DNA from: Limnomonas spitsbergensis | Taxonomy: Eukaryota > Chlorophyta > Chlorophyceae > Chlamydomonadales | Assembly (NCBI GenBank): GCA_037349105.1 | Contig: JAYJMM010000111.1 | Coordinates: 1,116,001 to 1,180,000 of the forward strand | Direction: 5' to 3' | DNA length: 64,000 nucleotides | Shown: positions 52,901 through 62,900 of the stretch, one piece after another | Layout of the letters: each line of letters begins with the position of its first letter | How positions within the stretch are numbered: the first letter of the stretch is position 1 | The notes under the pieces: generated by a model | What the model was told of the DNA's origin: nothing | The model's database searches: none | The model's input: only the letters and a program-made list of their open reading frames with translations | Position numbers and translations under genes: made by a program

Positions 52901-54963
52901 TCAATGCTGAGCTCAGTGCCTCCAATTTCTTGCCAAGCGCACCATGCCTGTTTAATTGTGTGACTAAGGATCAGTCCCATGCACCTCCGGAAGGACCGGC
53001 ATGCACATTTCATGTTCCTGGCCTTGTGATGCCTCATCCTTAAATACATTTTCACACAGTGGCAAGCTGTGTTGTACCTAAATAAGGGTCTAGGGTTTAG
53101 GGGTGTGCTAGTGGGCACTGGTAGTGGCACGTCTGCAGTTCTGCACTGCAACAACGTTAGTGGGGAAATGAAATGCTCAGCCCTTCAGGGCAGAACCAAA
53201 TGCCCGTTCCAACAGGCCCCATTGGCATGTACTTGTTAGTAACCAACATAAAATTGGCTAAACAATTAGATTGTTCTCGCTTCATAGCCAACACGTTCCC
53301 CCGGATGCCTTTTACGGTAAGGCCTGACAGTGTGAACTGGAGCACCTGCACACACCCAATCTGTTTGAGCACCCCTTCACCAACATTTATTAATCTTGGC
53401 CATCCGCCGTGAGCCCAAGGGACAGGGCTTCCTGAATTTCTGCACTAAGTCCTGCCGGCCGTTCATTGGGTTGTAGATTTAGGGTAAATGTAGCTCCTGA
53501 AACAAGCAGTATCTTTCACTCTCTCACCGCGGCCACAGTCCTTTGCTGTGATGGGGTCAGCGCCGTGCCATTATTGAAAACATATTTGCTGCGAGCATTT
53601 GCGAGGTCCATGGGACCGATGCTTCCGCCAGACGAGGACGGATTGCTGTTCAGAGAGCCAAACAGGGCTGCGATGTCCGCAGGCATCACGGAGCTGCTGA
53701 GCAGGGGCTGAAGGCCCATGGGCATGATGAATACGCCGGAGGTCGTTGAATCAGCAGACAGGGTCCTGTCTCTGCTGCTGCTGCTGCCGCCAGGGATGTC
53801 TGTGGCTTCGTCGAGCCCGGGCTGCAGCTGCGAAGCTGAGCCTGCAGACATGCAGCAGGGCTACTTGTCTTTCGCACACCATTCCATCTTTGGGCAACTG
53901 CAGTGCAGCCACCCATGAGCCGTTTGGGAGCAAACCATGGCCAGCCTACAGCCAGTGGCCCAGGCAACAGGGCTTGTTGCAACAAGAGCCGTCCGCCACA
54001 GGCTAGACGTGGCTGAAATTGAGCTGAATTGCTCTAAAGATAACAGGTGCATCCGGAAAAGTGCATGTGCAAAGTGGCCGGGGCAGGGCGTCAGGGTGGA
54101 GGCTTGTGACAATCGCTTTCTTATCATGAAATAGGAAGGCGCCAGTATTGCAGGCAGTTGAGAGTGTTTTTATAACTTTCAGGAAATCCAGACAGGACTA
54201 CAGTCCGCTTCTAGGTTGAGGGACACGTCTGGTCGGTTTTTTGTAATGTCGTCATTGGGGTATCAGTTGTGGGTCGCAACTGACACCCAGATGTGTTCTT
54301 CAAATCTAGTAGCTGTGACAACATGTGACAGTGTTAGCCCTGTCATCAGTACCGGTACAGCAGATGAACTGCCTTCCAGGAGTTACGGCAAGCTTGAACC
54401 AGGTTTGTGGGCTATAAGGATGTTGGGCTGCAGTCCTCCAACCTAGCAATTAGGCACTTCAAGTACGGTATCATGATAAAATAACCAGTAGCTAGTGTGC
54501 AGGACAGAACTGGTAGGTCGTATAGCACAGTGCCACTGCCTTGTATGGCGCTAGACATTCGCACGGCACAGAACTTAACCCTCTCCCCAGGGTAAGGCAG
54601 GACTGCCAGGATGCCTTGGTCTGTCAAGGCAAATGTAAGGGGGCACATGCATACCCTGAACATGAAGGCTTGGCTATGTGACAGGCTCGGTTTGGCCCAC
54701 TGGGTTTGAAATTTCAAGCACTCAAGAATTAAGCGGCCCTTGAAGTAGCTAGGTCAGGCCATTGTCAGCCTGCGTGTTTGAGATACCCATGTGGATATAA
54801 TCTGGTGTAAGAATTACTTGCCAGCTGTGCCTTGCATTGTCTGTAGAAGAGCGCGCAGCGCCTCGGTGGACTTGGCTTCAAGATCATCAGCGGCGAAGGA
54901 TGCTTGCCAGCAGGCGCAGGACGCAAGGAGGACCAGAATCGAGGGGAAAAGAATCTGCGACAT
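49977..54963 (-). CDS. Secreted helical protein of unknown function, 6 exons, complete
   Basis: Exons in gene order: 54963-54822, 53841-53528, 53345-53316, 52755-52579, 51540-51447, 50074-49977 (TGA). Phases 1,0,0,0,1 agree, giving 284 residues. Residues 1-24 (MSQILFPSILVLLASCACWQ + ASFA) form a signal peptide, so the product enters the secretory pathway. Residues 25-150 are Ser/Gly-rich with a DLEAKSTEALRALLQTMQ helix. The C-terminal half is predicted helical by composition (QLIGTALKFTNAVITGVTAD, ETLKYFVSGFKYVTDQ, DGAKYLKMWNDFRDQL, KKLDAASSLLQSVQKIG) and may be an amphipathic bundle. I know no family that matches. Intron 1 appears to start with GC rather than GT (ACAGCTG|gcaagt); a nearby GT donor (CAA|gtaatt) would shift the frame. 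The adjoining introns carry exon-edge copies. Confidence 0.75.
50135..50320 (-). repeat. Two decayed copies of the start of last exon 50074-49977
   Basis: Plus-strand true edge: agatcagacaccacgccgcctgtgggcaa, split as agatcagacaccacgccgcc and tgtgggcaattgttgaagg. Copies at 50165-50215 (agatcagacagcagattgcc + tgttggtaggaaa) and 50277-50320 (ttggacagcactccgcctgt + gggtcattgagttcaac). Spacing is about 105 bp. Confidence 0.8.
50490..50705 (-). repeat. ~65-bp tandem repeat, three units, related to the donor side of exon 51540-51447
   Basis: Units share tggcatgagct, agcccgcctcacaagactgg and acagaaaacaggctac. The piece gcctcacgagactgatcag resembles the true edge ggctcaccagtgttgagctg + atcc. A fourth unit with a clearer exon match is at 51215-51335. 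Confidence 0.6.
51215..51345 (-). repeat. Decayed copy of the 3' end of exon 51540-51447
   Basis: Plus strand: true sequence ttgagctgatccctgaagtc + gttccacatcttgag; copy at 51289-51320 cttcagctgctccctgaggt + cgatccatacgag, preceded by agccacacacg in place of ggctcaccagt. Confidence 0.65.
51610..51650 (-). repeat. Decayed copy of the start of exon 51540-51447
   Basis: agtcaatctgtttgttaatc (51622-51641) matches agtcaatctgtttgttgatg inside the exon edge at 51519-51538. It lies on the upstream (gene sense) intronic side. Confidence 0.65.
51675..51820 (-). mobile_element. SINE/MITE-like family A element, reverse orientation
   Basis: Reverse complement reads tatcagctacagttcagcta, gggccagtggcc, ggccggtccaggtttggtgt, atcggcccaggggtggccgc. 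A clear full-length member on the opposite strand to most others. Confidence 0.75.
52298..52475 (+). mobile_element. SINE/MITE-like family A element
   Basis: gtttaagctacatcacagcc, ggtttggtccccatcggtcc + agcggtggccgcccagcggc and end tagcacgcaagtaaag. Confidence 0.75.
53880..54035 (-). mobile_element. Family A element, reverse orientation
   Basis: Reverse complement gives aattcagctcaatttcagcc, gcaacaagccctgttgcctg + ggccactggc and gccatggtttgctcccaaac. Located in intron 1 of the secreted-protein gene. Confidence 0.65.
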
Positions 54964-55015
54964 CTCGGACCACAAGCTGATAACGAGTAAATAAAAGTCA
55001 GCCAGGCCTTGCCAC

Positions 55016-55030
55016 GGTTATATAAAAGGT
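55016..55030 (-). promoter_or_regulatory. Candidate TATA box of the secreted-protein gene
   Basis: Minus-strand ccttttatataacc lies about 55-65 bases upstream of the ATG at 54963. Position and sequence fit a TATA element with a short 5' UTR; no other promoter evidence. Confidence 0.35.
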
Positions 55031-55355
55031 GACGTCGAGTTTTCTCCACCAAGCCCTTTCGACCTAGGAGAGTCATTCTCTGGATCGTGCCAAAAAGGGG
55101 GCATTCCAAGCATTACTGTCGAGATTCCTCGAGGGGATTCGTGCCTTGCCGGCTTTGCATGATTCTGCATGCCGTGCGTTTTATACCTTTGGTTTTATGA
55201 TCGCTTACCCTCACTTAACGGCATAAGGAGATTAGCCAGTTTAACGATTCATACTGCACAATTGGAGAATCAGCATGATGTAGCGCGACAATTCCAATGT
55301 GCCATACATGATCAGTTCACAGCAGGGTTCACAGCAGGGGGGGGGGCACTGGGGC

Positions 55356-57745
55356 AACCAGCGGTTCCGGGGCGGGAAATTTTTAAAAGCGTGTGATTTG
55401 CATCCTAGAGCGTAAGCGTGGCTATAACCAAATAGTATGGTTGTTTTGAGCCGACCAGGGCCAGTCGGCGATAGATTCGGTGCCCTGTAGCGAAAGTAAG
55501 GCCTGACAGGTCCAGGGCAGGGGTCCAGGGTACTGACGCGCCTTGTTTTCGTTTGTGCGAGGGATTTCCGACGGGCATGAATAGCGTGTGCGAACTCAAA
55601 ACCAGAAGAGCGACTGCAATGGTTGCTTGTCGAGAAAGTTTCGGGACTTAAAACTTTGGCAGGCTGGGGCAACATGGGGGCACTGCTTTTTGGGGTGGTA
55701 GAGGCGGTCCCGGATCTCGATGCGACATGGACCATTTTACAAGCCACGAAATATGTAAGCGGTCTGAGCTGTTACCGACAATTGCACAAAAAATATTTAT
55801 AATCCAGTGAGAGGAGGTCGAGTAAAGTCTCATGGACTGTTTTAATCATTTTGAAAAAGTTAGGCCAGGTCTTGGACTCTAACTTTTTATTTGGGAGGGG
55901 CATCCAACATTTTATTTGTGCAAACGATAGCAAACATCAGGGTCCATATATACATGAAAGACAAGTTGCAAGGCCCACCGGAGGAAAAGCTGTGTTTAGA
56001 ACCCTGCACCCTTCCAAATTTGAAACCCTGAACCTCAGCAATGCCCCTCAATTCCACAGATTCAACTCAAGTGACATCAAACCCTCCCTTATCTACACAT
56101 CTGCACTGCAATGAATGCTTAAAAATTGGCAAATACGGATAAACCTGATGAGCCTGGTCAGCTGAGTGAGCCGGAGCCGGAGCAGCAGTAGCAACAACAG
56201 CAGCAGCAACAGCCGGAGGCAAAGCAGCAACCAGAGCACACACGGAAAATTGACGTGCTGCAGCAGTAGCTGCAGAGGACTGTGTACGGAGAGTCAGCTG
56301 CTGTTTTAGCGGCAGCTGCATGAGCCGGAGCAGGAACAATAACCACCACCACCACAACAGCCGGACCAGAAGCAGCAACAACAGCATCAACAGCATTAGC
56401 AACAGTAACAACAACAGCAACGCCAGCCTCGCTTCTATGCCAGCTAGTGCGATCCCCAGCTCATGCCCCTTGAGAAGCTAGCTGACTTAGCGCTTTTGCC
56501 CGCAGCCAAGGATCGGCAGTTAAACTGTGTCATGCAGGCAGTTATCTCCAAGGATCAGGAGCATGGGCAGCACGAGACTGCAATCGTCAAGCTACACGTG
56601 AATGCAGCTGCGGTTCTAACGTATGCAGCAAGATCATCAGAAGCAACACCATAGGGGCAGCATGAGCAGCAGCAACAACAGCAGCAGGAGGAATAGCAGC
56701 AGCAATAGCTGGAGCCAAAGCAGCAGCCAGAACATACAAGGAATATTGAGGTGCTGCAGGTGCAGCCGCAGGGGGGACTGGCTCCGGACATGGGGCTGTT
56801 GCTTCACCGGCTACCGCACGAGCTGTAGCATCAGCAACAATAGCAGCAGATTCCATACTTCCGTTGAAGCGATGAAGCTGCATGACGCAGCTGTGCATGC
56901 TTGCGTGCGTATCTATTAGCAGTAGCTGGGTAGCAGCTGCCACGGGACTGCGATGGTCAAGCTACACCTCGAAAAGGCCACCATGCAACCGGTTACCGGT
57001 CGTCCTTGCCAGGGGCCAGAACCTGACAGTTGCCATGCAGCTGAACTGGCTTCCCATGCTGGGCAATCCGGTCAGCCAATCAGGTGACCTGTTGTATCTG
57101 CTGTGCGAGCTGGGGTTAAGCTGGTCATGCGTCATGCGGCGCCATAATATCTTCAGGCAGGTGCTAGAGGAAATGGCAGGGCAAGCACTGCAGTCCACTG
57201 GATCTAGCAGATCATCTCCCTTATTAATTACCTTGGTTTCCTCCATTTGTTTGCCATGGAGCTCATCAACCTAAAGGGATGCTCCCTCAGCCAGCTATGC
57301 CCTCTGGCTGTGCTGGGTCAACTGGTAGGCCCGCTTGAAGACGCAAGCACCCGCCGTCACCTATCGCACTCTTACATTTACGCTCGAATATGATGCAAAT
57401 GTATAATGTTTTGAATTCCGAGTGCAGGAAGTAGCGGACACAAAGTTCTGCGACCTGACGTCCCAGGCACAGGCCAGCTGTCCGTGAATCAGCGATCACT
57501 CGCTTAACTGAGTTGGTAGGGTGAAATTGTATGGTATAAACTAAGGCTACGAACTGGCAAACGTGGCCTCAAGGTCGTATGACAGCCTAGTTCGGACGTG
57601 CCATATCGAGGGCACCAAGTCGACCCTTGCCTGGCTCAGGCCTGGCTCAGACAAGCTTCAAATAACAAGATATTTCATTTCTTAGCTTCCAATTTGCAAA
57701 TTGCACGCTTTGACAAATTTCCCGCCCCGGAACCGCTGGTTCTAG
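55356..57745. other. Possible DNA element bounded by inverted repeats
   Basis: Left aaccagcggttccggggcgg + gaaattt and right aaatttcccgccccggaacc + gctggtt are exact inverted copies of 27 bp, with partial similarity continuing about 30 bp inward (aaaagcgtg versus cacgcttt-gac). Spacing 2.39 kb. No transposase frame or target-site duplication was recognised. Confidence 0.4.
56160..56830 (+). pseudogene. Two related decayed CAG-rich (polyQ-like) blocks
   Basis: 56170-56290 and 56660-56790 share order and wording: agcagcagcaacaacagcag-type repeats, ggagSYaaagcagcarccag + arcaYacaMRgaaWattgas, then gtgctgcag. In one frame both read as Gln runs followed by a conserved EAKQQPEH-TR-ID/EVLQ-like stretch, but each has in-frame stops. 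Best read as a duplicated, dead coding segment. Confidence 0.4.
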
Positions 57746-58507
57746 TCTGGTTCACAGGATCTATATGCCAGATCTGATCAGGGAATATCCGATGCCATGC
57801 AAAGACGCAAGGCGCCCCAGGGAGAGGCCTGCCCCCTGCTGTCTAGTTTGTTGGTTAAGACTTGGCGCATGTCGAGGCTCTTGTCCCTATGCCCCAGTTG
57901 CATCATCCTTGCTTTCATGGCTACGATGCACAGTCCAAGGCACTGCCTGTCACAACATAATTGGCACGATACTTGTGAATGAATCCGCGCGTGCACGAGT
58001 GCGCGCCTTGTCATTTTCCAAGAAAGATCCTATATATCACATGAAGCCACGAATTTTCTAGCCGTGGCCCATTGGTCGGATGGGATGAGGTACCGACTCG
58101 ACGGGAGGCACCGACTCGACAGGAGGCGATCACATAAGCGGGAGCTGACTGCATACCTTCTAATATTCGGCTTGCTTACAAATCAGGCAAGCAAGCTTTC
58201 AAGCAGCAGAGAGAATCATACTTTGCTAGTTGCTTAAAATCAAGATGCAGTGCCAGACGCTGGCAGACACGCTGCAATAAACAAGCCACATCGTGAAAAC
58301 TTGCAGGCCTTTCTATTGCTGGTGTCACCACCGCGGGCATAGAGCCAGATGTGCTGGTTCAGAGCTGCCTTATCTAGCACTCTAGCAGTAACACCTTCTA
58401 ACTGACTAGCTACAGATGGTTGCTGCAGCACTGTCACCAGTCCATCCGCCTACCTGCTTGGTTGACAATTAGCCGTTCCAGTGGCGCTTTGCCGCTTAGT
58501 TAGGGCT

Positions 58508-58700
58508 CTTCTGCTACTGTTCAGCTACATCACGTCTTGCACTGGGGGGGCTGGTGCAGTAAGCCCTGTAGCTGGGGCCACCGGTTGTGGGCCACCGGTT
58601 GTGGGCCGATGGGGCCACCGGTTGTGGGCCGATCTTAGGGTTTATTTTCAGTGGAGACTACCCAGCAGGCTACCAAAGGTGGTATGGTGTGCATGGCAAT
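58508..58700 (+). mobile_element. SINE/MITE-like family A element with internal triplication
   Basis: gctactgttcagctacatca, gctggtgcagtaagccctgt, then ggccaccggttgtgggccga repeated three times, and ccagcaggctaccaaaggtg. Confidence 0.75.
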
Positions 58701-59024
58701 GCACGCTACAGGGTAATGCATGCCGCCTTCAGGATACGTTATGCTCTCAGCAGGGCCATGTGAATATCTGGCATGAGATCTGGTTTCAGATCCTTCCATT
58801 GGCACTGCAAAGACCTTCTTATGAACAAGGTGGTTGCTGCTGCAACCATATCTAGCCGACACCAGATCTTCCGCTGGCACAGCACTTCTCATGATGCCTC
58901 ATCCATATCTGACCCTATTAAGATAGACTGCATGGAGCACCTACCCCGTTGCCCACCTGCTGTTAAGCATCAGACCCTCACTCCTGAACAGGAACCCAAC
59001 CGCATGGCCCAGCAAAGTTCATTT

Positions 59025-59245
59025 CAGGGTGATTATGCTAAAATTCAGCCATATCATGGCCGGATTTTAGCTTAATGTGGGCCATGTGGGCCTGGCGCAG
59101 AAAGCCCTTCTGCCTGGGCCACAGGCCTCCGGCCGGTCCAGGTTTGGTCCCCATCGGCCTTGTGGTGGCCGCCCAACGACCTACCAACGGCGGTCCTGAA
59201 CATGTTTGTGAATATGTGCGCACCTAAAGAAATGAAATACTCTTG
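59025..59245 (+). mobile_element. SINE/MITE-like family A element
   Basis: tgctaaaattcagccatatc, cagaaagcccttctgcctgg, ggtccaggtttggtccccat and end tgtgcgcacctaaagaaatg. Confidence 0.75.
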
Positions 59246-59264
59246 CCTCATGAGCAAATACAGG

Positions 59265-59954
59265 TGTGCATGACACCTGGCAGATGTTGCTGCTGGGAAC
59301 CGCCTAGACAGCATCAAATAAACTCAAAGCAGCATGGACCTTGATCACGTAACCTCTAGCCCTACACCGCACTGACCTAATGAGCAAGTCTATTTGTGTG
59401 TCATGTCCAGCTCGTACTGCAGCTGGACTCCGCCAAAACAGTATGAAGCGTTACCTTGGGCAACGTGGGCCCTGAATCCAATACCCGTAACACTAAAACG
59501 TATCTATCTGATGAACCCATACACACATGCTTGAAGCCCGGCAGATGCTGCATCTGGGCACCAACAAGTCATGATACAATCCCCTGATACAATGTTGCTA
59601 TTGGCAGTATTGAACCCTGACCCTGCAAATTTAAGCCAAACCCGCGTTCCCCCTACTGAGCAAATACACCTGTGTGTGACGCCCGGCAGATGCTGCATCT
59701 GGGCACCAACAAGACAGCATCAAATGCTGCTCTTGTTAGTATTGTACCTAGACCTTGAAAACTTAACTTAAACCCACGTTCCCCTGCTGAGCAAATACAC
59801 ATGTGTGTGATGCCCTTGCAGATGCTGCATCTGGGAACCAACAAGTCAAGATACAATGTTACTCTTGGTAGTATTGAACCTAGACCCTGCAATTTTACCC
59901 CAAACCCACATATTCCACTGCTGAGCAAATAAACGTGTGCGTGACGCCTGGCAG
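59265..59954 (+). repeat. Ladder of four decayed copies of acceptor plus start of exon 59955-60089
   Basis: True junction: cctggcag|atgctgccgctgggcaccgc + caagacagcgtcgaac. Copies near 59277 (cctggcagatgttgctgctg + ggaaccgcctagacagcatc), 59538 (cccggcagatgctgcatctg + ggcaccaacaagtc), 59678 (cccggcagatgctgcatctg + ggcaccaacaagacagcatc) and 59815 (ccttgcagatgctgcatctg + ggaaccaacaagtc). Spacing is about 140 bp from the second copy on, and each copy also repeats the preceding ctgagcaaatacacctgtgt. Confidence 0.92.
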
Positions 59955-62900
59955 ATGCTGCCGCTGGGCACCGCCAAGACAGCGTCGAACGTAACTTTGG
60001 GCAGCATTGACGACATTACCAAGTCCTTGGTGGAGGCCTTCTCGCACGCGATCCCCGGTGAAGATGCGTACGGAATCAGCAACAAAAAGGTGTGCAACTA
60101 TGGGGACAAACCCTGCCCGCTGCCTAGGATAGAGTGAGTCAGCTACAATTCAGGTACATCACCAAGTCCCTGGTGAAAACGCGATAGGGACACACAGCAA
60201 GGTATGTATGGATAGGAAACATAGCTTTTATTTTGTGTAAAGGGTGCTTCAGCTATAAATCAGCTACATCACGGCCTGTAGCTGAGGGTGCCTAGTGCTG
60301 CAAGCCTTGTTGCTTGGGCCGGCAACTGTAGGCTGGCCCATGTTTGGTCCTCGTGGGCCCAATGGTGGCCTAGTGGCTGCCCTGTGGCCTGACTAAAGAA
60401 CTCTGGTGCGCACTAGCAGAAGCAAGATAGGCCTGGTGGCTGCCCTGTGGCCTGACTAAGGAGTGTGGTGCGCACTAGCAGAAGCAAGATAGGCCTGGTG
60501 GCTGCCCTGTGGCCTGACTAAGGAGTGTGGTGCGCACTAGCAGAAGCAGGATAGGTCTGGTGGCTGCCCTGTGGCCTGACTAAGGAGTGTGGTGCGCACT
60601 AGCAGAAGCAAGATAGGCCTGGTGGCTGCCCTGTGGCCTGACTATGGAGTGTGGTGCGCACTAGCAGAAGCATGATAGGCCTGGTGGCTGCCCTGTGGCC
60701 TGACTAAGGAGTCTGGTGCGCACTAGCAGAAGCATGATAGGCCTGGTGGCTGCCCTGTGGCCTGACTAAAGAACTCTGGTGCGCACTAGCAGAAGCAAGA
60801 TAGGCCTGGTGGCTGCCCTGTGGCCTGACTAAGGAGTGTGGTGCGCACTAGCAGAAGCAAGATAGGCCTGGTGGCTGCCCTGTGGCCTGACTAAGGAGTC
60901 TGGTGCGCACTAGCAGAAGCAGGATAGGTCTGGTGGCTGCCCTGTTGCCTGACTAAGGAGTGTGGTGCGCACTAGCAGAAGCAAGATAGGCCTGGTGGCT
61001 GCCCTGTGGCCTGACTAAGGAGTGTGGTGCGCACTAGCAGAAGCTGGATGCCGCTACATACCGCTATAACACAACATGTACTGGTGTGCAGCCTGGTAGG
61101 CTGGCATGATTCATACGGATGTGATTTGGTGCTGCCAAGATCCTTGGCGATACAAATTATGGGTTTGAATTGCACCTGTGTCTGTTTTAATGTTCTAGAG
61201 GATCCTTCAGTCATCCATGACTCCATTTTGGAGACTTTCTAAAAGCTGACTGTTACCATGAATTCGAGGCGAAGCCTCGGTGGGGGGGACTGTGCACCGC
61301 CTGCAGTATCTTGAACTCCCTGAAACATGAACCTTTTCGCACAAAAGTAGAAGCACACTCGCATTTTAGGAAGCCTCTTTGGGCAAAACCGGCAGGTTTG
61401 CAGCGGATCTTGGAGCTGCAGCGGAAGTTCTTGCACCAAAGCTGAATCCCGCCCCCCAAAATACAGCCAAACCCTTTCACCAAACCTTGATCATCCCATC
61501 TTTGATTCTGTATCCATTTCCCCCCCTACCCATGTCATCGTGTCACCAAACCAGGGGTGCACCTGCACCAACCCTCTTGGCAGTACCGTAGAACGCCAGA
61601 GACTTCGGTCATAATTAATTAATTAGTGGCGTGCGCGAACATGGGTGCGCGCTAATGATAATTCAAAAATCGCCGGTGCGCGGAGTGTCAGTCAGGTGCC
61701 CAAAGAACTATTTTGGGGGCGCGCGCTACGATTAAAAACAGAAGAAACAAAAAAACTGCGCGCTCGCGCGCGATTGTTTGATTTGACATCCGTCAAGTGA
61801 TCGTTACGCCAGTCCCTGTAGCGAAGCTCGATTCTGGAGGCAGAGACGGGTGCTGACGACTGCTGACGTTTCGTGGTCCCAACAGCCACACTTTTCCTGA
61901 GGCCAGGAACCGGCGGAGGAGGAGGGTGACGACAATGCTGAGTATTGCTGACCGTGTACTATCCTTGCTAGCATAAAACGAGGGTTTTCACTGTGTTTTA
62001 CTGCACTGGCTGAAAGTGCTTCGCAAACGTTTTTTTTTTTTTTTTTAACTGATGCGCGATGTCAAATTAAATTTCCTGCTGCGCAACGTTATTAGTAAAG
62101 CAACTTGCGTGGCAGCAGGATTTAGTGGCGACTCAGTGGTGACTCAGTGGCGACTCAGGGGTGACTCAATGGTCCTACCGTAGGTTCTTCAGTAGGATTT
62201 CAATGGCTCGTGAAATGGGGTTTTATCAACGATTCAGGTGATTTGAGACACAAGTTGGAAATAATTATTTAATTTTTAGAGACGTCGCCATATGTTAGTT
62301 AAGTAACGTTAATTTAAATTAAAATGTTGCCGCTGCGCGGCCGTTTTTAAAATTCTTTCTGGGGTGCGTGATGGAAACAAAAACTGTTTTGGGGGGTGCG
62401 CGTACCCTTAGGCGTTTTACGGTAAGGTTTACACAAGCAAGCGACAAACCAACGAGGAATTAATCGTGTACACAATTCAGGACATAATACCAGTATAAAC
62501 CAACCATTCACATATCGGTACACGGCCGGCACGGGGGCATGGGGGCACGGGTGTAACACGGGGGCATTGGTGGCTTCATGAAGTTGTCGTTGTGTACGTT
62601 GCTCAAGGTTCTTCTTCCAACATAAGCTTTTTTTTAATCGGATGAGTCATACTGTCTGTCACCATGCAGCTACACTACAGACGACAGCTATCTTGGCTGG
62701 CTTCAGCAATCCCAGCTGTTTGTTCCAGTAGCCATTAGCCGGCCCAGGTTTGTCTCCCATCGGCCCAGGTTTGTCTCCCATCGGCCCAGGTTTGTCCCCC
62801 ATCGGCCCAGTCGTGGCTGAAAACCGGCCTGCATAAGTTGATCTGGCACGCACAAAAACTGTCGTGGATTTGTGTGTAGGGAATGCCTTGCCGTGATTGT

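Larger units (their letters stand above)
55031..59954. other. Region upstream of the 59955 exon; no firmly supported exon
   Basis: Contains an inverted-repeat pair (55358-55390 and 57715-57745), two related decayed polyQ-like blocks (56160-56420, 56655-56830) and two family A elements. 5' exons of the gene that includes 59955-60089 are expected here but I could not define any. Confidence 0.5.

Noticed and set aside
55241..55747. 168-codon minus-strand frame
   Set aside because: Overlaps the inverted-repeat end and a homopolymer G run; no recognisable domain and low-complexity, positively charged content.
56990..57110. NLTVAMQ-like similarity to exon 63069-63215 (NLTVAVQ)
   Set aside because: Only about 20-25 bases are alike and the surrounding frame has no matching splice sites; likely chance.
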